Source of the DNA: Actinomyces sp.
GTDB lineage: Bacteria > Actinomycetota > Acidimicrobiia > Acidimicrobiales > Aldehydirespiratoraceae
Assembly (NCBI GenBank): GCA_003697065.1
Contig: RFFY01000179.1
Span: forward strand, 1-19,325
Direction of reading: 5' to 3'
Length of the DNA stretch: 19,325 nucleotides
Shown: positions 1 to 7,895 of the stretch, one piece after another
Layout: each line of letters begins with the position of its first letter
How positions within the stretch are numbered: the stretch's first letter is position 1
Translations under genes and position numbers: made by a program
Notes under the pieces: model-generated
Database searches by the model: none
What the model saw: only the letters and a program-made list of their open reading frames with translations
Told to the model about the DNA's origin: nothing

Positions 1-364
<364 letters not shown>

Positions 365-368
<4 letters not shown>

Positions 369-1045
369 GACCACGGCGCGTCCTCCTGCCAGTCGTAGAG
401 CCCCTGGTGGGGTGTCTCGCCCCGCTCGACGGCCAGCGCCGCCCCCGCCTTCTTGGCCCGGGCGATGAAGCGGCGGAGGCGCACGGGATCCTTGACGCCG
501 GGGGCCGCTTCGACCCCCGACGACACGTCGACCCCCCAGGGGCCGACGGCGGCGACGGCGTCGGCGACGTTGCGCGGGTCGAGCCCGCCCGCCAGCAGGA
601 CGCGTCGGCCGGTCGAGGCGGCAGCGTCGGCGAGGGTCCAGTCGAAGACCCGGCCACTGCCGGGTTCGGCGGCGTCGAGGAGCAGGGCGTCGGCGCCGTG
701 GGCGGCGAAGTCGTCGATCTCGGGAGAGCCGGCGACGAAGGCCTTGATGACCACCGGCACCGAGGCCTTGACCTGTCGGGTCACCTCGGGGGCCTCGTGG
801 CCGTGGAGCTGGGCGGCTCCGAGCCCGACGCGTCCCACGATGTCGACCACCCGGGCCGGCAGCTCGTCGCGGAACACCCCGACGGTGAGGATCTCCGGGG
901 GAAGGCGACGGACGATGTCACGCGCCCGGTCGACCGCCACCTGGCGTTTCGACGGCGCGAACACGAAACCCACGGCGTCGGCCCCGAGGGCGACGGCCAA
1001 CAAGGCGTCGTCCTCGTTGGTGATGCCGCAGATCTTCACGAACAC
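365..1045 (-). CDS. trpF: Phosphoribosylanthranilate isomerase
   Basis: TrpF performs the Amadori rearrangement of phosphoribosylanthranilate to CdRP, the step before TrpC. The 226-residue product starts MFVKICGITNEDDA. Cys6 of KICGIT and Asp124 of ALLLDA fit the catalytic Cys/Asp pair, and GGLDPRNV (153-160) and GVDVSSGVE (171-179) are the phosphate-binding end of the TIM barrel. It is slightly longer than typical (about 205), with an extra charged tail of about 25 residues ending DAPWS. I chose the GTG at 1045 because a TAACGT box lies 7 bases upstream, giving a leaderless start; a GTG at 1039 is the alternative. Many Actinobacteria lack trpF and use PriA, so a dedicated enzyme here is informative. 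Confidence 0.96.
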
Positions 1046-1052
1046 GGCGCCG

Positions 1053-1058
1053 ACGTTA
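1053..1058 (-). promoter_or_regulatory. Putative -10 box of an internal leaderless trpF promoter
   Basis: On the minus strand TAACGT lies 7 bases before the trpF GTG, in the 30-base trpC-trpF gap. This is the same arrangement as upstream of several other genes here. It would let trpF-trpB be transcribed independently of trpC. No convincing -35 box is visible. Confidence 0.45.
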
Positions 1059-1063
1059 GCGGT

Positions 1064-1089
1064 GCCCCGCCCGGCTCACCGAGCGGGGC
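1064..1089 (-). other. Intercistronic hairpin at the trpC stop codon
   Basis: GCCCCGC (1064-1070) pairs with GCGGGGC (1083-1089). Inside it, CGG (1072-1074) pairs with CCG (1079-1081) after one mismatch. The trpC stop codon sits in the structure and the trpF -10 box follows a few bases later. There is no T-tract, so it may be a weak terminator, an mRNA processing or stability element, or chance in GC-rich DNA. Confidence 0.3.
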
Positions 1090-1864
1090 GGGCCACTCCG
1101 AGAGCCTCGACCGCCCGGCCCGGGTCGCCGCTGGTGACGACGCTCTCGCCCACGAGGACGGCGTCGTAGCCGGCGTCGGCGAGGCGACGGGCGTCGTCGG
1201 CGTCGCGGACACCGGACTCGGCCACCCGGACCACCCCGTCGGGGATGAGGGGGGCGAGGCGCACCGCCCGTTCGGTGTCGACGGCGAAGGTCACCAGGTC
1301 GCGCTGGTTCACCCCGATCACGCGGGCACCGACGGCCAGGGCCCGTTCGATCTCGGTCTCGTCGTGGGTCTCGACGAGGGCGGTCATGCCCAGCTCGGTG
1401 GCGAGAGCGTGGAAGCTCGCCAGCTCGGCGTCGCTGAGGGCGGCCACGATGAGCAGGACCGCATCGGCGCCCATGAGGCGGGCGTCGGCCACGTCGCGGG
1501 CGTCGACGGTGAAGTCCTTGCGCAGCACGGGGAGATCCACCGCCGCCCGCGCCGCCCTGAGGTCCTCGGGTGATCCACCGAACCAGTCCCGGTCGGTCAG
1601 CACCGACAGGGCCGCCGCGCCACCCTCGGCGTAGGCGCGGGCCGTGGTGGCCGGGTCGAGATCCGGGTTCAGGGCTCCCTTCGAGGGGGAGCGCCGCTTG
1701 ATCTCGGCGATGACGGCGAGACGGGGACGGCGCAGGGCCGCCGCCAGGTCGCGGGCGGGCGGTGTCCGTGACGCCGCCTCGAGGAGGTCACCGGTGTCGC
1801 GGGTGTCGCGGCGGGCGGCCTCGCGGTGGGCCGCCAGGATCCGGTCGAGGTAGGTGGCGCTCAG
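1076..1864 (-). CDS. trpC: Indole-3-glycerol-phosphate synthase, probable CTG start
   Basis: TrpC closes the indole ring, converting CdRP to indole-3-glycerol phosphate with loss of CO2 and water. All family motifs are in order: AEIKRRSPSKG (53-63, catalytic Glu54 and Lys56), VLRKDF (113-118, Lys116), LVETH (163-167), GVNQRDL (184-190), AESGV (215-219) and VGESVV (238-243). The protein is monofunctional, about 262 residues. No ATG, GTG or TTG sits near the conserved N-terminus (SATYLDRILAAHR). The only reasonable codon is a CTG at 1864-1862, which overlaps the upstream stop as CTGA. An AAGGGG lies 8 bases before it, a good Shine-Dalgarno position. The frame stays open far upstream, but an earlier start would overlap the previous gene heavily. 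Identity is certain; the start is inferred. Confidence 0.95.
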   Translation of the reverse strand: MSATYLDRILAAHREAARRDTRDTGDLLEAASRTPPARDLAAALRRPRLAVIAEIKRRSPSKGALNPDLDPATTARAYAEGGAAALSVLTDRDWFGGSPEDLRAARAAVDLPVLRKDFTVDARDVADARLMGADAVLLIVAALSDAELASFHALATELGMTALVETHDETEIERALAVGARVIGVNQRDLVTFAVDTERAVRLAPLIPDGVVRVAESGVRDADDARRLADAGYDAVLVGESVVTSGDPGRAVEALGVARPAR

Positions 1865-2172
1865 AAGGCGATCCCCTTGGCCCGCACCGGTGACAACAGG
1901 GTGATCTCCGGTGCCCCGGCCAGGAGCTCGCCGAGGGCGCCGCCAGCCGCCTTCATGGCCTCGGAGCCGCTGTGGGCGGCGAGGGCGTCCTGGTCGGTGT
2001 AGAGCTCGTAGAACCACACCACGTCGGCGTCGCCGGCGTCGAGATGCACGGCGTAGACCTGGGTGCCCTCCTCGCCCTCGACGGCCTCCGACAGGGGCGC
2101 GAGAGCCTCCACGAGGTCGTCGCGGCGACCGGAGCGGGCGGTGAGCTTGGCGATGACGGCGATCTTGGACAT
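1861..2172 (-). CDS. ABM-domain (antibiotic biosynthesis monooxygenase / YgiN-like) protein
   Basis: This 103-residue protein begins MSKIAVIAKLTARSGRRDDLVEAL and contains VYAVHLD and VWFYELYTDQDALAAH. That pattern is typical of dimeric alpha-beta ferredoxin-fold ABM proteins such as YgiN quinol monooxygenase and related small stress or heme-associated proteins. The substrate cannot be told from sequence. The length is normal for the family. It sits between a J-domain gene and trpC: the gap to the upstream gene is 9 bases, and its TGA overlaps the proposed trpC CTG start. It therefore probably shares the trp transcript and may drive trpC translation by coupling. A TAGGCT box 6 bases before its ATG suggests an additional leaderless promoter. 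Confidence 0.85.
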   Translation of the reverse strand: MSKIAVIAKLTARSGRRDDLVEALAPLSEAVEGEEGTQVYAVHLDAGDADVVWFYELYTDQDALAAHSGSEAMKAAGGALGELLAGAPEITLLSPVRAKGIAF

Positions 2173-2178
2173 GGCCGC

Positions 2179-2184
2179 AGCCTA
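2179..2184 (-). promoter_or_regulatory. Putative -10 box of the ABM gene, overlapping an upstream stop codon
   Basis: TAGGCT on the minus strand is 6 bases before the ATG at 2172. Its first three bases are the TAG stop codon of the J-domain gene. Confidence 0.45.
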
Positions 2185-2736
2185 GGGGTGACCACCCGAC
2201 GGCGTCGAAGCCCGACGGCTGGTGGTCAAGGCGACCAGGGGTGCCACGAGGAACAGGACCAGGGCCGCGACCATCGCCCCCATCGCCACCGCCACCAGGG
2301 GAAGGATCCCGGTGAAGCCGCCCACGACGAACAGGCCCGCTCCCCCCACCAGCAGCAGGGGCGGGCTCAGGCGCAACCAGGAGGGCAGGCCGCCGCCGCT
2401 GAGGGGCACGTCGTGGCGGGGATCGAAGGCGGGTTCGTCGTCGCCGGTGTCGTGGGGGACGAATCCGGTGTGGGCGCCCGCCACGCCCCCTCCCGCGGAC
2501 CGACCCGGGCCGGCCCGCCGCGCCCGGTCGGCGTCGAGACGGGCCCTTCGGACCGGGTCGGCCAGCTCGCTCCACGCCGCGTTGACGGTCGCCATGGTGG
2601 ACTCGGCGCGACGCCGGGCCTCGCTGTCGGGCGGAAAGAGATCAGGATGGTGGCGGCGGACCAGGTCGAGGTAACGGGCCCGGATGGTGGCGAGATCGGC
2701 ACCGGGTTCGACACCGAGGATCTCGTAGGGGTCCAC
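2182..2736 (-). CDS. J-domain (DnaJ-like) protein with C-terminal membrane segments
   Basis: The 184-residue product starts with a J domain: DPYEILGVEPGADLATI is helix I, and RHHPDLFPP carries the HPD tripeptide (residues 30-32) needed to stimulate the DnaK/Hsp70 ATPase. The domain ends near residue 75. A glycine-rich, acidic linker (about 77-115) follows, then a strongly hydrophobic region (about 124-171) that fits two membrane helices, and a short polar tail. The DnaJ zinc-finger and substrate-binding domains are absent, so this is a type III J-protein, probably recruiting Hsp70 to the inner face of the membrane. The client is unknown. The GTG start at 2736 is supported by the canonical MDPYEILGV opening and a TAGGCT box 6 bases upstream. 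It is the first gene of the transcript leading to trpC. Confidence 0.88.
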   Translation of the reverse strand: MDPYEILGVEPGADLATIRARYLDLVRRHHPDLFPPDSEARRRAESTMATVNAAWSELADPVRRARLDADRARRAGPGRSAGGGVAGAHTGFVPHDTGDDEPAFDPRHDVPLSGGGLPSWLRLSPPLLLVGGAGLFVVGGFTGILPLVAVAMGAMVAALVLFLVAPLVALTTSRRASTPSGGHP

Positions 2737-2742
2737 GGGGCC

Positions 2743-2748
2743 AGCCTA
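2743..2748 (-). promoter_or_regulatory. Putative -10 box of the J-domain/trpC transcript
   Basis: TAGGCT on the minus strand lies 6 bases before the GTG at 2736, a spacing expected of a leaderless mRNA. It shares the 64-base gap 2737-2800 with the divergent acylphosphatase promoter. Confidence 0.5.
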
Positions 2749-2788
2749 GATGGCGCCGCGGTGGCGGGGTCGGCCGGACGCCGGTGTC

Positions 2789-2794
2789 TAGCCT
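2789..2794 (+). promoter_or_regulatory. Putative -10 box of the acylphosphatase gene
   Basis: TAGCCT lies 6 bases before the GTG at 2801. It mirrors the divergent TAGGCT box on the other strand, about 40 bases away. Confidence 0.5.
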
Positions 2795-2800
2795 GGTGGC

Positions 2801-3112
2801 GTGGACGGCTCGCGTTCGGCACGGGTCCGCCGCCATCTGATCGTGCGGGGGCGGGTTCAGGGGGTGGGCTTCCGCGCCGCCTGCCGACGTCGAGCCACGG
2901 GTCTCGGTGTCGAGGGCTGGGTGCGCAACCGGCCCGACGGCTCGGTCGAGCTGGTCGCCGAGGGGTCCCCCGAAGCGGTGGCCGCCCTCGTCGAGTGGTG
3001 CCGCTCCGGTCCGCCCGGCGCCGTGGTGACCTCCCTCGAGACGGTCGACGGCGAGTCCCTCCCCCGCCCGGGTTCCCCAGCGGGCCCCGGGGGTTTCCGC
3101 ATCGTGGTCTGA
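2801..3112 (+). CDS. acyP: Acylphosphatase
   Basis: Acylphosphatase hydrolyses the carboxyl-phosphate bond of small acyl phosphates in the cytoplasm. The 103-residue product has the two family signatures: VRGRVQGVGFRAACRRRA (about 15-32), whose arginine in GVGFR binds the phosphate, and GWVRNRPDGSVEL (about 40-52), whose asparagine orients the catalytic water. The length is usual apart from a short basic N-terminal extension. The GTG start is favoured by a TAGCCT box 6 bases upstream. It is divergent from the J-domain gene and followed by 178 non-coding bases before the response regulator, so it is probably transcribed alone. In larger proteins this fold occurs in HypF, but there is no room for that here. 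Confidence 0.93.
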   Translation: MDGSRSARVRRHLIVRGRVQGVGFRAACRRRATGLGVEGWVRNRPDGSVELVAEGSPEAVAALVEWCRSGPPGAVVTSLETVDGESLPRPGSPAGPGGFRIVV

Positions 3113-3204
3113 GGCTCCCCGACGATCCGCCCGGGCTCCTCGTCCACTCCCGGCGGGACGGCGTCCTCATCACCTCCTCACACCGGGCTCATCCGGCGCT
3201 CATG

Positions 3205-3210
3205 TACGGT
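3205..3210 (+). promoter_or_regulatory. Possible -10 box for the two-component system
   Basis: TACGGT fits TANNNT and would start an mRNA near 3217, leaving a leader of about 70 bases that contains the 3239-3268 hairpin. No clear -35 box is visible, so this is tentative. Confidence 0.25.
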
Positions 3211-3238
3211 CGGCATCCTCCGATCGGAACACCCGACC

Positions 3239-3268
3239 GGTCGTCCCGCCCGCCGGGGCGGGACGACC
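3239..3268 (+). promoter_or_regulatory. Perfect 13-bp inverted repeat upstream of the response regulator
   Basis: The left arm GGTCGTCCCGCCC (3239-3251) pairs perfectly with GGGCGGGACGACC (3256-3268) across a GCCG loop. It ends 22 bases before the ATG at 3291. There is no T-tract, so it is not an ordinary intrinsic terminator. It may be a dyad operator (perhaps autoregulatory), an RNA hairpin affecting translation, or a terminator for acyP. The rest of 3113-3290 shows no gene. Confidence 0.5.
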
Positions 3269-3290
3269 CGACCGAGCCCGGGGCACCGCC

Positions 3291-3974
<684 letters not shown>

Positions 3975-3976
3975 TC

Positions 3977-4042
3977 ATGACCGTGCCTCGTCCCTCCACC
4001 GGTCCCGCCAGGGTTCCGCCGCGAGCCCGGAAAACCCCGTGA
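3977..4042 (+). other. Possible 21-codon mini-ORF coupling regulator and kinase genes
   Basis: An ATG two bases after the response-regulator stop opens a 21-codon arginine/proline-rich reading frame (MTVPRPSTGPARVPPRARKT plus one proline). Its TGA overlaps the kinase GTG as GTGA. Read in this frame, it would bridge the 64-base gap and deliver ribosomes to the kinase start. It could be chance, since the composition resembles shadow translation of GC-rich DNA. Confidence 0.2.
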
Positions 4043-5451
4043 CGCGCCGCCTCACCCTGGCCCTGGTGGGACTGGTCGCCGTCACCCTCGTGCTCGTCGG
4101 CGTGGGGACCATGACCCTGGCGTCCCTCGCCGACCGGCGGGCGGCCGAGGCCGAGCTGCGCGACCAGGCCGAGGCCCTGAGCACGGTCCTGCAGGAGGTC
4201 ACGATCGCCACCCCCGACGAGAGGTCGACGATCCGGGCCCGCCTGCGGACCTTTGCCCGCACCCTGAGTCTGGAGGGCGTGGGCCTTCTCGTGTATCCCC
4301 CCAACGGGGGCGAACCCCTGGGCGAGCTGCCCGAGGGCGTCACCCTCGACGAGGCGGACCTGGCGACCCTCCAGGCAGGCGGCCTGGTGAGCGGACGCTC
4401 GGGCGACACCATCTGGGCCGCAGCCGGGGGCCGCAACCGGCTCGGACTGGCCCAGGTGCTCGTGCTCACCCGCTCCCCCGATCCCATCCTCGGGCCCGCC
4501 GTGGGCTGGTTCCTGGTGGCGGGCGCGGCCACCCTCGTCGTCGCCGGCGGGGTGGCGGTGGTCCTGGGGCGCTCCCTGACCCGCCCCGTGCGGGCCGTGG
4601 CGGACACGACCCGGCGCCTGGCCGCCGGTGACCTGTCGGCCCGGGTCGGCGACGACGTCCCGCGAGGCGACGACGAGCTGGGTCGCCTGGTCACCGCCGT
4701 GGACACCATGGCCGCCGAGCTCCAGCGGGCCCGCGCCCTGGAGCGCCAGTTCCTCCTGTCGATCAGCCACGACCTGCGCACACCCCTGACCTCGATCCGG
4801 GGCTGGGGCGAAGCCCTGGCCGACGGCGCCGTCGACGACCCCGTCCAGGCCGGCCGACGCGTCGAGGCCGAGGCCCGGCGACTGGAGCGCCTCGTCACCG
4901 ACCTCCTCCTGCTCGCCCGGCTCGAGAGCCGCAGCTTCGACTTCACGCCCCGGCGGGTCGACGCCGGCGAGCTGGTGGCCGACGCCGTCGCCGCCTTCGA
5001 ACACGAGGCGACCGAGCGGGGGGTCGAGATCGGCGTCGAGGTGCCCGCCCACGCCACCCCCGTGCTCGTCGATCCCGACCGCTACGCCCAGATCGTCACC
5101 AACCTCGTCGGCAACGCCTGTCGTTTCGCCGATCACCGGGTCCGGGTGGTCGTCCACCTGGCCGCCGGCGGGGTCCACCTGGCGGTCGGCGACGACGGGC
5201 CGGGGATCGCCGACGAGGACCTTCCCCACGTCTTCGAGCGCCTCTACGTCGCCACCCGCAACCCCAAGGTCGCCGAATCGGGATCGGGCCTGGGTCTGGC
5301 CATCGTGCGCGAGCTCACCGAGGCCATGGGCGGTCGGGTGGTCGCACGCCGTTCGGCCCTCGGCGGCGCCGAGTTCGTTGTCAGCTTCCCGGTGGCCGAC
5401 GCCGTCGGGGCCTCCGCCGGCGACGGGGCGACGGGGTCGGTCAGGCGCTGA
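4039..5451 (+). CDS. Sensor histidine kinase (HAMP, HisKA, HATPase)
   Basis: This is a membrane sensor kinase, probably partner of the preceding response regulator. From the GTG at 4039 the 470-residue protein has a first membrane helix (about 6-30), an extracytoplasmic segment of about 120 residues with no recognisable fold, and a second helix (about 154-177). HAMP follows (SLTRPVRAVADTTRRLAAGD onward). The HisKA domain has the phospho-acceptor His244 in SISHDLRTPLTSIRGW. The ATPase domain has the N box NLVGNACRF (about 355-363), DDGPGIADEDLPHVFER, and the G2 box GSGSGLGLAIVRELTEAMGG. I chose GTG 4039 because it directly precedes the basic residues and first helix. Earlier in-frame starts overlap the regulator gene. 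The 3' end overlaps the convergent ygfZ-like gene by 11 bases. Confidence 0.95.
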   Translation: MTRRLTLALVGLVAVTLVLVGVGTMTLASLADRRAAEAELRDQAEALSTVLQEVTIATPDERSTIRARLRTFARTLSLEGVGLLVYPPNGGEPLGELPEGVTLDEADLATLQAGGLVSGRSGDTIWAAAGGRNRLGLAQVLVLTRSPDPILGPAVGWFLVAGAATLVVAGGVAVVLGRSLTRPVRAVADTTRRLAAGDLSARVGDDVPRGDDELGRLVTAVDTMAAELQRARALERQFLLSISHDLRTPLTSIRGWGEALADGAVDDPVQAGRRVEAEARRLERLVTDLLLLARLESRSFDFTPRRVDAGELVADAVAAFEHEATERGVEIGVEVPAHATPVLVDPDRYAQIVTNLVGNACRFADHRVRVVVHLAAGGVHLAVGDDGPGIADEDLPHVFERLYVATRNPKVAESGSGLGLAIVRELTEAMGGRVVARRSALGGAEFVVSFPVADAVGASAGDGATGSVRR

Positions 5452-5454
5452 CCG
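5438..5454. terminator. Small bidirectional hairpin spanning two convergent stop codons
   Basis: CGGTCAG (5438-5444), loop GCG, CTGACCG (5448-5454). The kinase TGA (5449-5451) and the opposing TGA of the ygfZ-like gene (5443-5441) lie in opposite arms of the same 7-bp stem. There is no T-tract, so a terminator role is only suggested by position. Confidence 0.3.
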
Positions 5455-6310
5455 CGGGCCCGGTGATGGCGAAGGGCGGCTCGACCACCCGGGCGGCGAC
5501 GCCGGCGACCTCGACCGCGGCTCCGGGACCGACCCGGCGGGCCAGGGGTGCCAGGGCGAGACCGACCGGGCGGCCCCGGTGATCGCTGGCCGCCACCGCC
5601 GAGGTCACCACACCGAGCTCGCCGTCGGCATCGGTGACGGGCGAGGCGGGGTCGACGGGAGCGTCGGCCACCAGGAGGCGCACCGGTCGGGGAACCTGGC
5701 CCCCCCGGGAATCGATACGGGCCACCAGTTCCTGACCCACGTAGCAACCCTTGGTGAAGCTCACCGACGCCGCCACCACGCCGGCCTCGGCGGGGATGGT
5801 GTCGGGGGTGATCTCGGCCCCGAGGCGGGGGAAGGCGGCCGCCACCCGGGCCCGCTCGAGCCAGACGGGGTCGACCTCGACGGCGTCGCAGGTCGGGGCC
5901 GGTCCGACCAGATCGATGCCCTCGAAGCCGGGCCAGGTGACCTCGGCCGCGATCGGCGCATCCCGGCCCGTGACCCCGGCGGCTCCGGGGCCCCGCACCG
6001 CGATCATCTGCCACCCGGTCACGGTGTCGATGTCGACGGCCACCCGCAGACGGAAGCGGGTGAGACGCTCGACGAGAGCGTCGGCGTGACCGGCGTCGAG
6101 ATCACAGAGCCAGGCGTCGCCGCTGGCGGTGATGCGGAACCAGCTCGCCACCCGTCCCCGGGGTTCGAGGGCGAGGGTCCACGCCGACCCACCGGACCGG
6201 AGGGCCGCCAGGTCCTGGGAGAGCTGGCCCTGCAGGTAGGTGGTGGCGTCGGGTCCGCCGACCCGCACCACGTCGCGGGGTGTCCGCACGGCCCACGCGG
6301 CGGGGCTCAT
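5441..6310 (-). CDS. ygfZ: YgfZ/GcvT-domain folate-binding protein
   Basis: YgfZ-type proteins resemble the aminomethyltransferase GcvT, bind tetrahydrofolate and help repair or mature some iron-sulfur enzymes, including tRNA-modifying ones. The 289-residue product shows PRDVVRVGGPDATTYLQGQL (11-30) and the diagnostic motif KGCYVGQE (187-194) with Cys189, followed by a beta-rich C-terminal domain. The start at ATG 6310 is favoured over an upstream in-frame one (6382, inside trpE) because a GGGGGAG lies about 6 bases before it and the family N-terminus begins here. It follows trpE with a gap of about 40 bases, so it is probably co-transcribed with hisI-trpE. Its end overlaps the convergent histidine kinase gene by 11 bases. 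Assignment to YgfZ rather than glycine-cleavage GcvT rests on the KGCYVGQE motif and the length. Confidence 0.92.
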   Translation of the reverse strand: MSPAAWAVRTPRDVVRVGGPDATTYLQGQLSQDLAALRSGGSAWTLALEPRGRVASWFRITASGDAWLCDLDAGHADALVERLTRFRLRVAVDIDTVTGWQMIAVRGPGAAGVTGRDAPIAAEVTWPGFEGIDLVGPAPTCDAVEVDPVWLERARVAAAFPRLGAEITPDTIPAEAGVVAASVSFTKGCYVGQELVARIDSRGGQVPRPVRLLVADAPVDPASPVTDADGELGVVTSAVAASDHRGRPVGLALAPLARRVGPGAAVEVAGVAARVVEPPFAITGPAVSA

Positions 6311-6350
6311 AGCCGGCTCCCCCACCCGGTGGGATCCACCCGGGGCGCCC

Positions 6351-7895
6351 TCACGAGGCGTCTCCGGTGACCGGCGCCGCACCCCGCCGGGCGGCGGTGA
6401 CGCGCCGGGCGGCCGGAACGGCGGCCAGCAGGGCCCGGGCCTTGTTGCGGCACTCGAGTTCCTCGTGGGCCGGGACCGAGTCGGCGACGATGCCCGCCCC
6501 CGCCTGCACGAACGCCCGGCCCCCGGTCACGAGCATGGTGCGGATGGCGATGGCGGTGTCGATGTTGCCCGAGAAGTCGAGATAGCCGACGACGCCGGCG
6601 TAGGGCCCACGCTTGACCGGTTCGAGCTCGTCGATGATCTCCATCGCCCGGACCTTGGGTGCCCCCGACACGGTGCCCGCGGGCAGGGTGGCCCGCAGCA
6701 CGTCGATGGGGGTCCGGCCCGGGGCCAGAAGACCCGAGACCTGGGAGGTGAGGTGCATCACGTGGCTGTAGCGCTCGAGGGTCATCATCTCGTCGACCGT
6801 CAGGCTCCCGAACTCGACGACCCGACCCACGTCGTTGCGGGCGAGGTCGACGAGCATGACGTGCTCGGCGATCTCCTTGGGATGCTCACGCAGCTCGGCC
6901 CCCAGGCGTCGGTCCTCGGCGTCGGTGCGGCCCCGCCGGCGGGTGCCGGCGATGGGACGCGAGATCACCCGTCCCCCCAGCAGCTGCACCATCGGCTCGG
7001 GCGAGCCGCCCACGATCTCGAGATCCCCGTGGCGCAGGAAGTACATGTAGGGGCTGGGGTTGATCTGGCGCAGAACCCGGTACAGATCGAAGGCGTCGGC
7101 GTCGAGGTCGACCTCGAAGCGCTGGGACAGCACGACCTGGAAGATGTCGCCGGCGAGGATGTGCTCGCGGGCGGTCTCGACCGCCGCCTCGTAGTCGGCG
7201 GGCGTCATCGTCGAACGCACCGGGGGCGGTGCCGCGTCGGCGTCCGGGGGGGCGACGAGGGGCTCGTCGAGGGCCCGGCTTCCGGCCGCCGCGATCTCGT
7301 CCACCCGGTTGCACGCGTCGGCGTAGAGGGCCCCGAGGGTCTCGTCGGAGGCGTCGGGGGGAATCACCACGTTGGCGATGAGGGTCACCCTCTGGCGCCA
7401 GTGGTCGTACACGGCGAGCTCGCCGATCATCGACACCACGGCGTCGGGGAGTCCGAGATCGTCGGGCGGCGGATGCGGCAGGTGTTCGACCTCGCGGACG
7501 ACGTCGTAGCCGAGATAACCCACCAGCCCCCCGTGCAGGGGCGGCAGACCCTCCAGGTCGGGGGCCCGGTAGTGGTCGAGGAGCACCTCGAGGGCGGCGA
7601 GGATGCCCTGGTCGGTGGGCACCTCGACCCCGAGATCGCCCTCGACGGTGACGTCCCGACCCCGGGCGACGAGGGAGGCCCGGGGACGGCGGCCGATGAA
7701 GGACCAGCGGCTCCAGCGCTCGCCGTGCTCGACCGACTCGAGTAGGAAGCCGTCGGCGTCGCCCACCACCCGGGCGAAAGCCGCCACCGGTGTGGTGAGA
7801 TCGGCGAGCACCTCGCGCCACACCGGGACGACCGTGTGGCGGCGGGCCAGAGACCGGAAGGCCTCGAGGTCGGGCTGGTGAGCGCTGGCGCTCAC
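6351..7895 (-). CDS. trpE: Anthranilate synthase component I
   Basis: TrpE converts chorismate to anthranilate using ammonia from the TrpG amidotransferase, the first committed step to tryptophan. The 514-residue protein has the feedback tryptophan-site motif LLESVEHGERWSRWSFIG (51-68). The chorismate-binding domain shows GGSPEPMVQ (296-304), RPIAGTRRRGRTDAED (313-328), EHVMLVDLARNDVGRV (344-359), LPAGTVSGAPKVRAMEIIDE (404-423), and QAGAGIVADSVPAHEELE (464-481). The LLES element argues for TrpE over the paralogous PabB or salicylate synthases. Translation starts at GTG 7895, overlapping the hisI stop as GTGA; the open frame continues upstream only as a shadow of hisI. No trpG is adjacent, so the glutaminase subunit is encoded elsewhere. 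Confidence 0.96.
   Translation of the reverse strand: MSASAHQPDLEAFRSLARRHTVVPVWREVLADLTTPVAAFARVVGDADGFLLESVEHGERWSRWSFIGRRPRASLVARGRDVTVEGDLGVEVPTDQGILAALEVLLDHYRAPDLEGLPPLHGGLVGYLGYDVVREVEHLPHPPPDDLGLPDAVVSMIGELAVYDHWRQRVTLIANVVIPPDASDETLGALYADACNRVDEIAAAGSRALDEPLVAPPDADAAPPPVRSTMTPADYEAAVETAREHILAGDIFQVVLSQRFEVDLDADAFDLYRVLRQINPSPYMYFLRHGDLEIVGGSPEPMVQLLGGRVISRPIAGTRRRGRTDAEDRRLGAELREHPKEIAEHVMLVDLARNDVGRVVEFGSLTVDEMMTLERYSHVMHLTSQVSGLLAPGRTPIDVLRATLPAGTVSGAPKVRAMEIIDELEPVKRGPYAGVVGYLDFSGNIDTAIAIRTMLVTGGRAFVQAGAGIVADSVPAHEELECRNKARALLAAVPAARRVTAARRGAAPVTGDAS

Noticed and set aside
3113..3204. A possible small gene between acylphosphatase and the response regulator
   Set aside because: No frame has a credible start, length or composition. 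The stretch appears non-coding.
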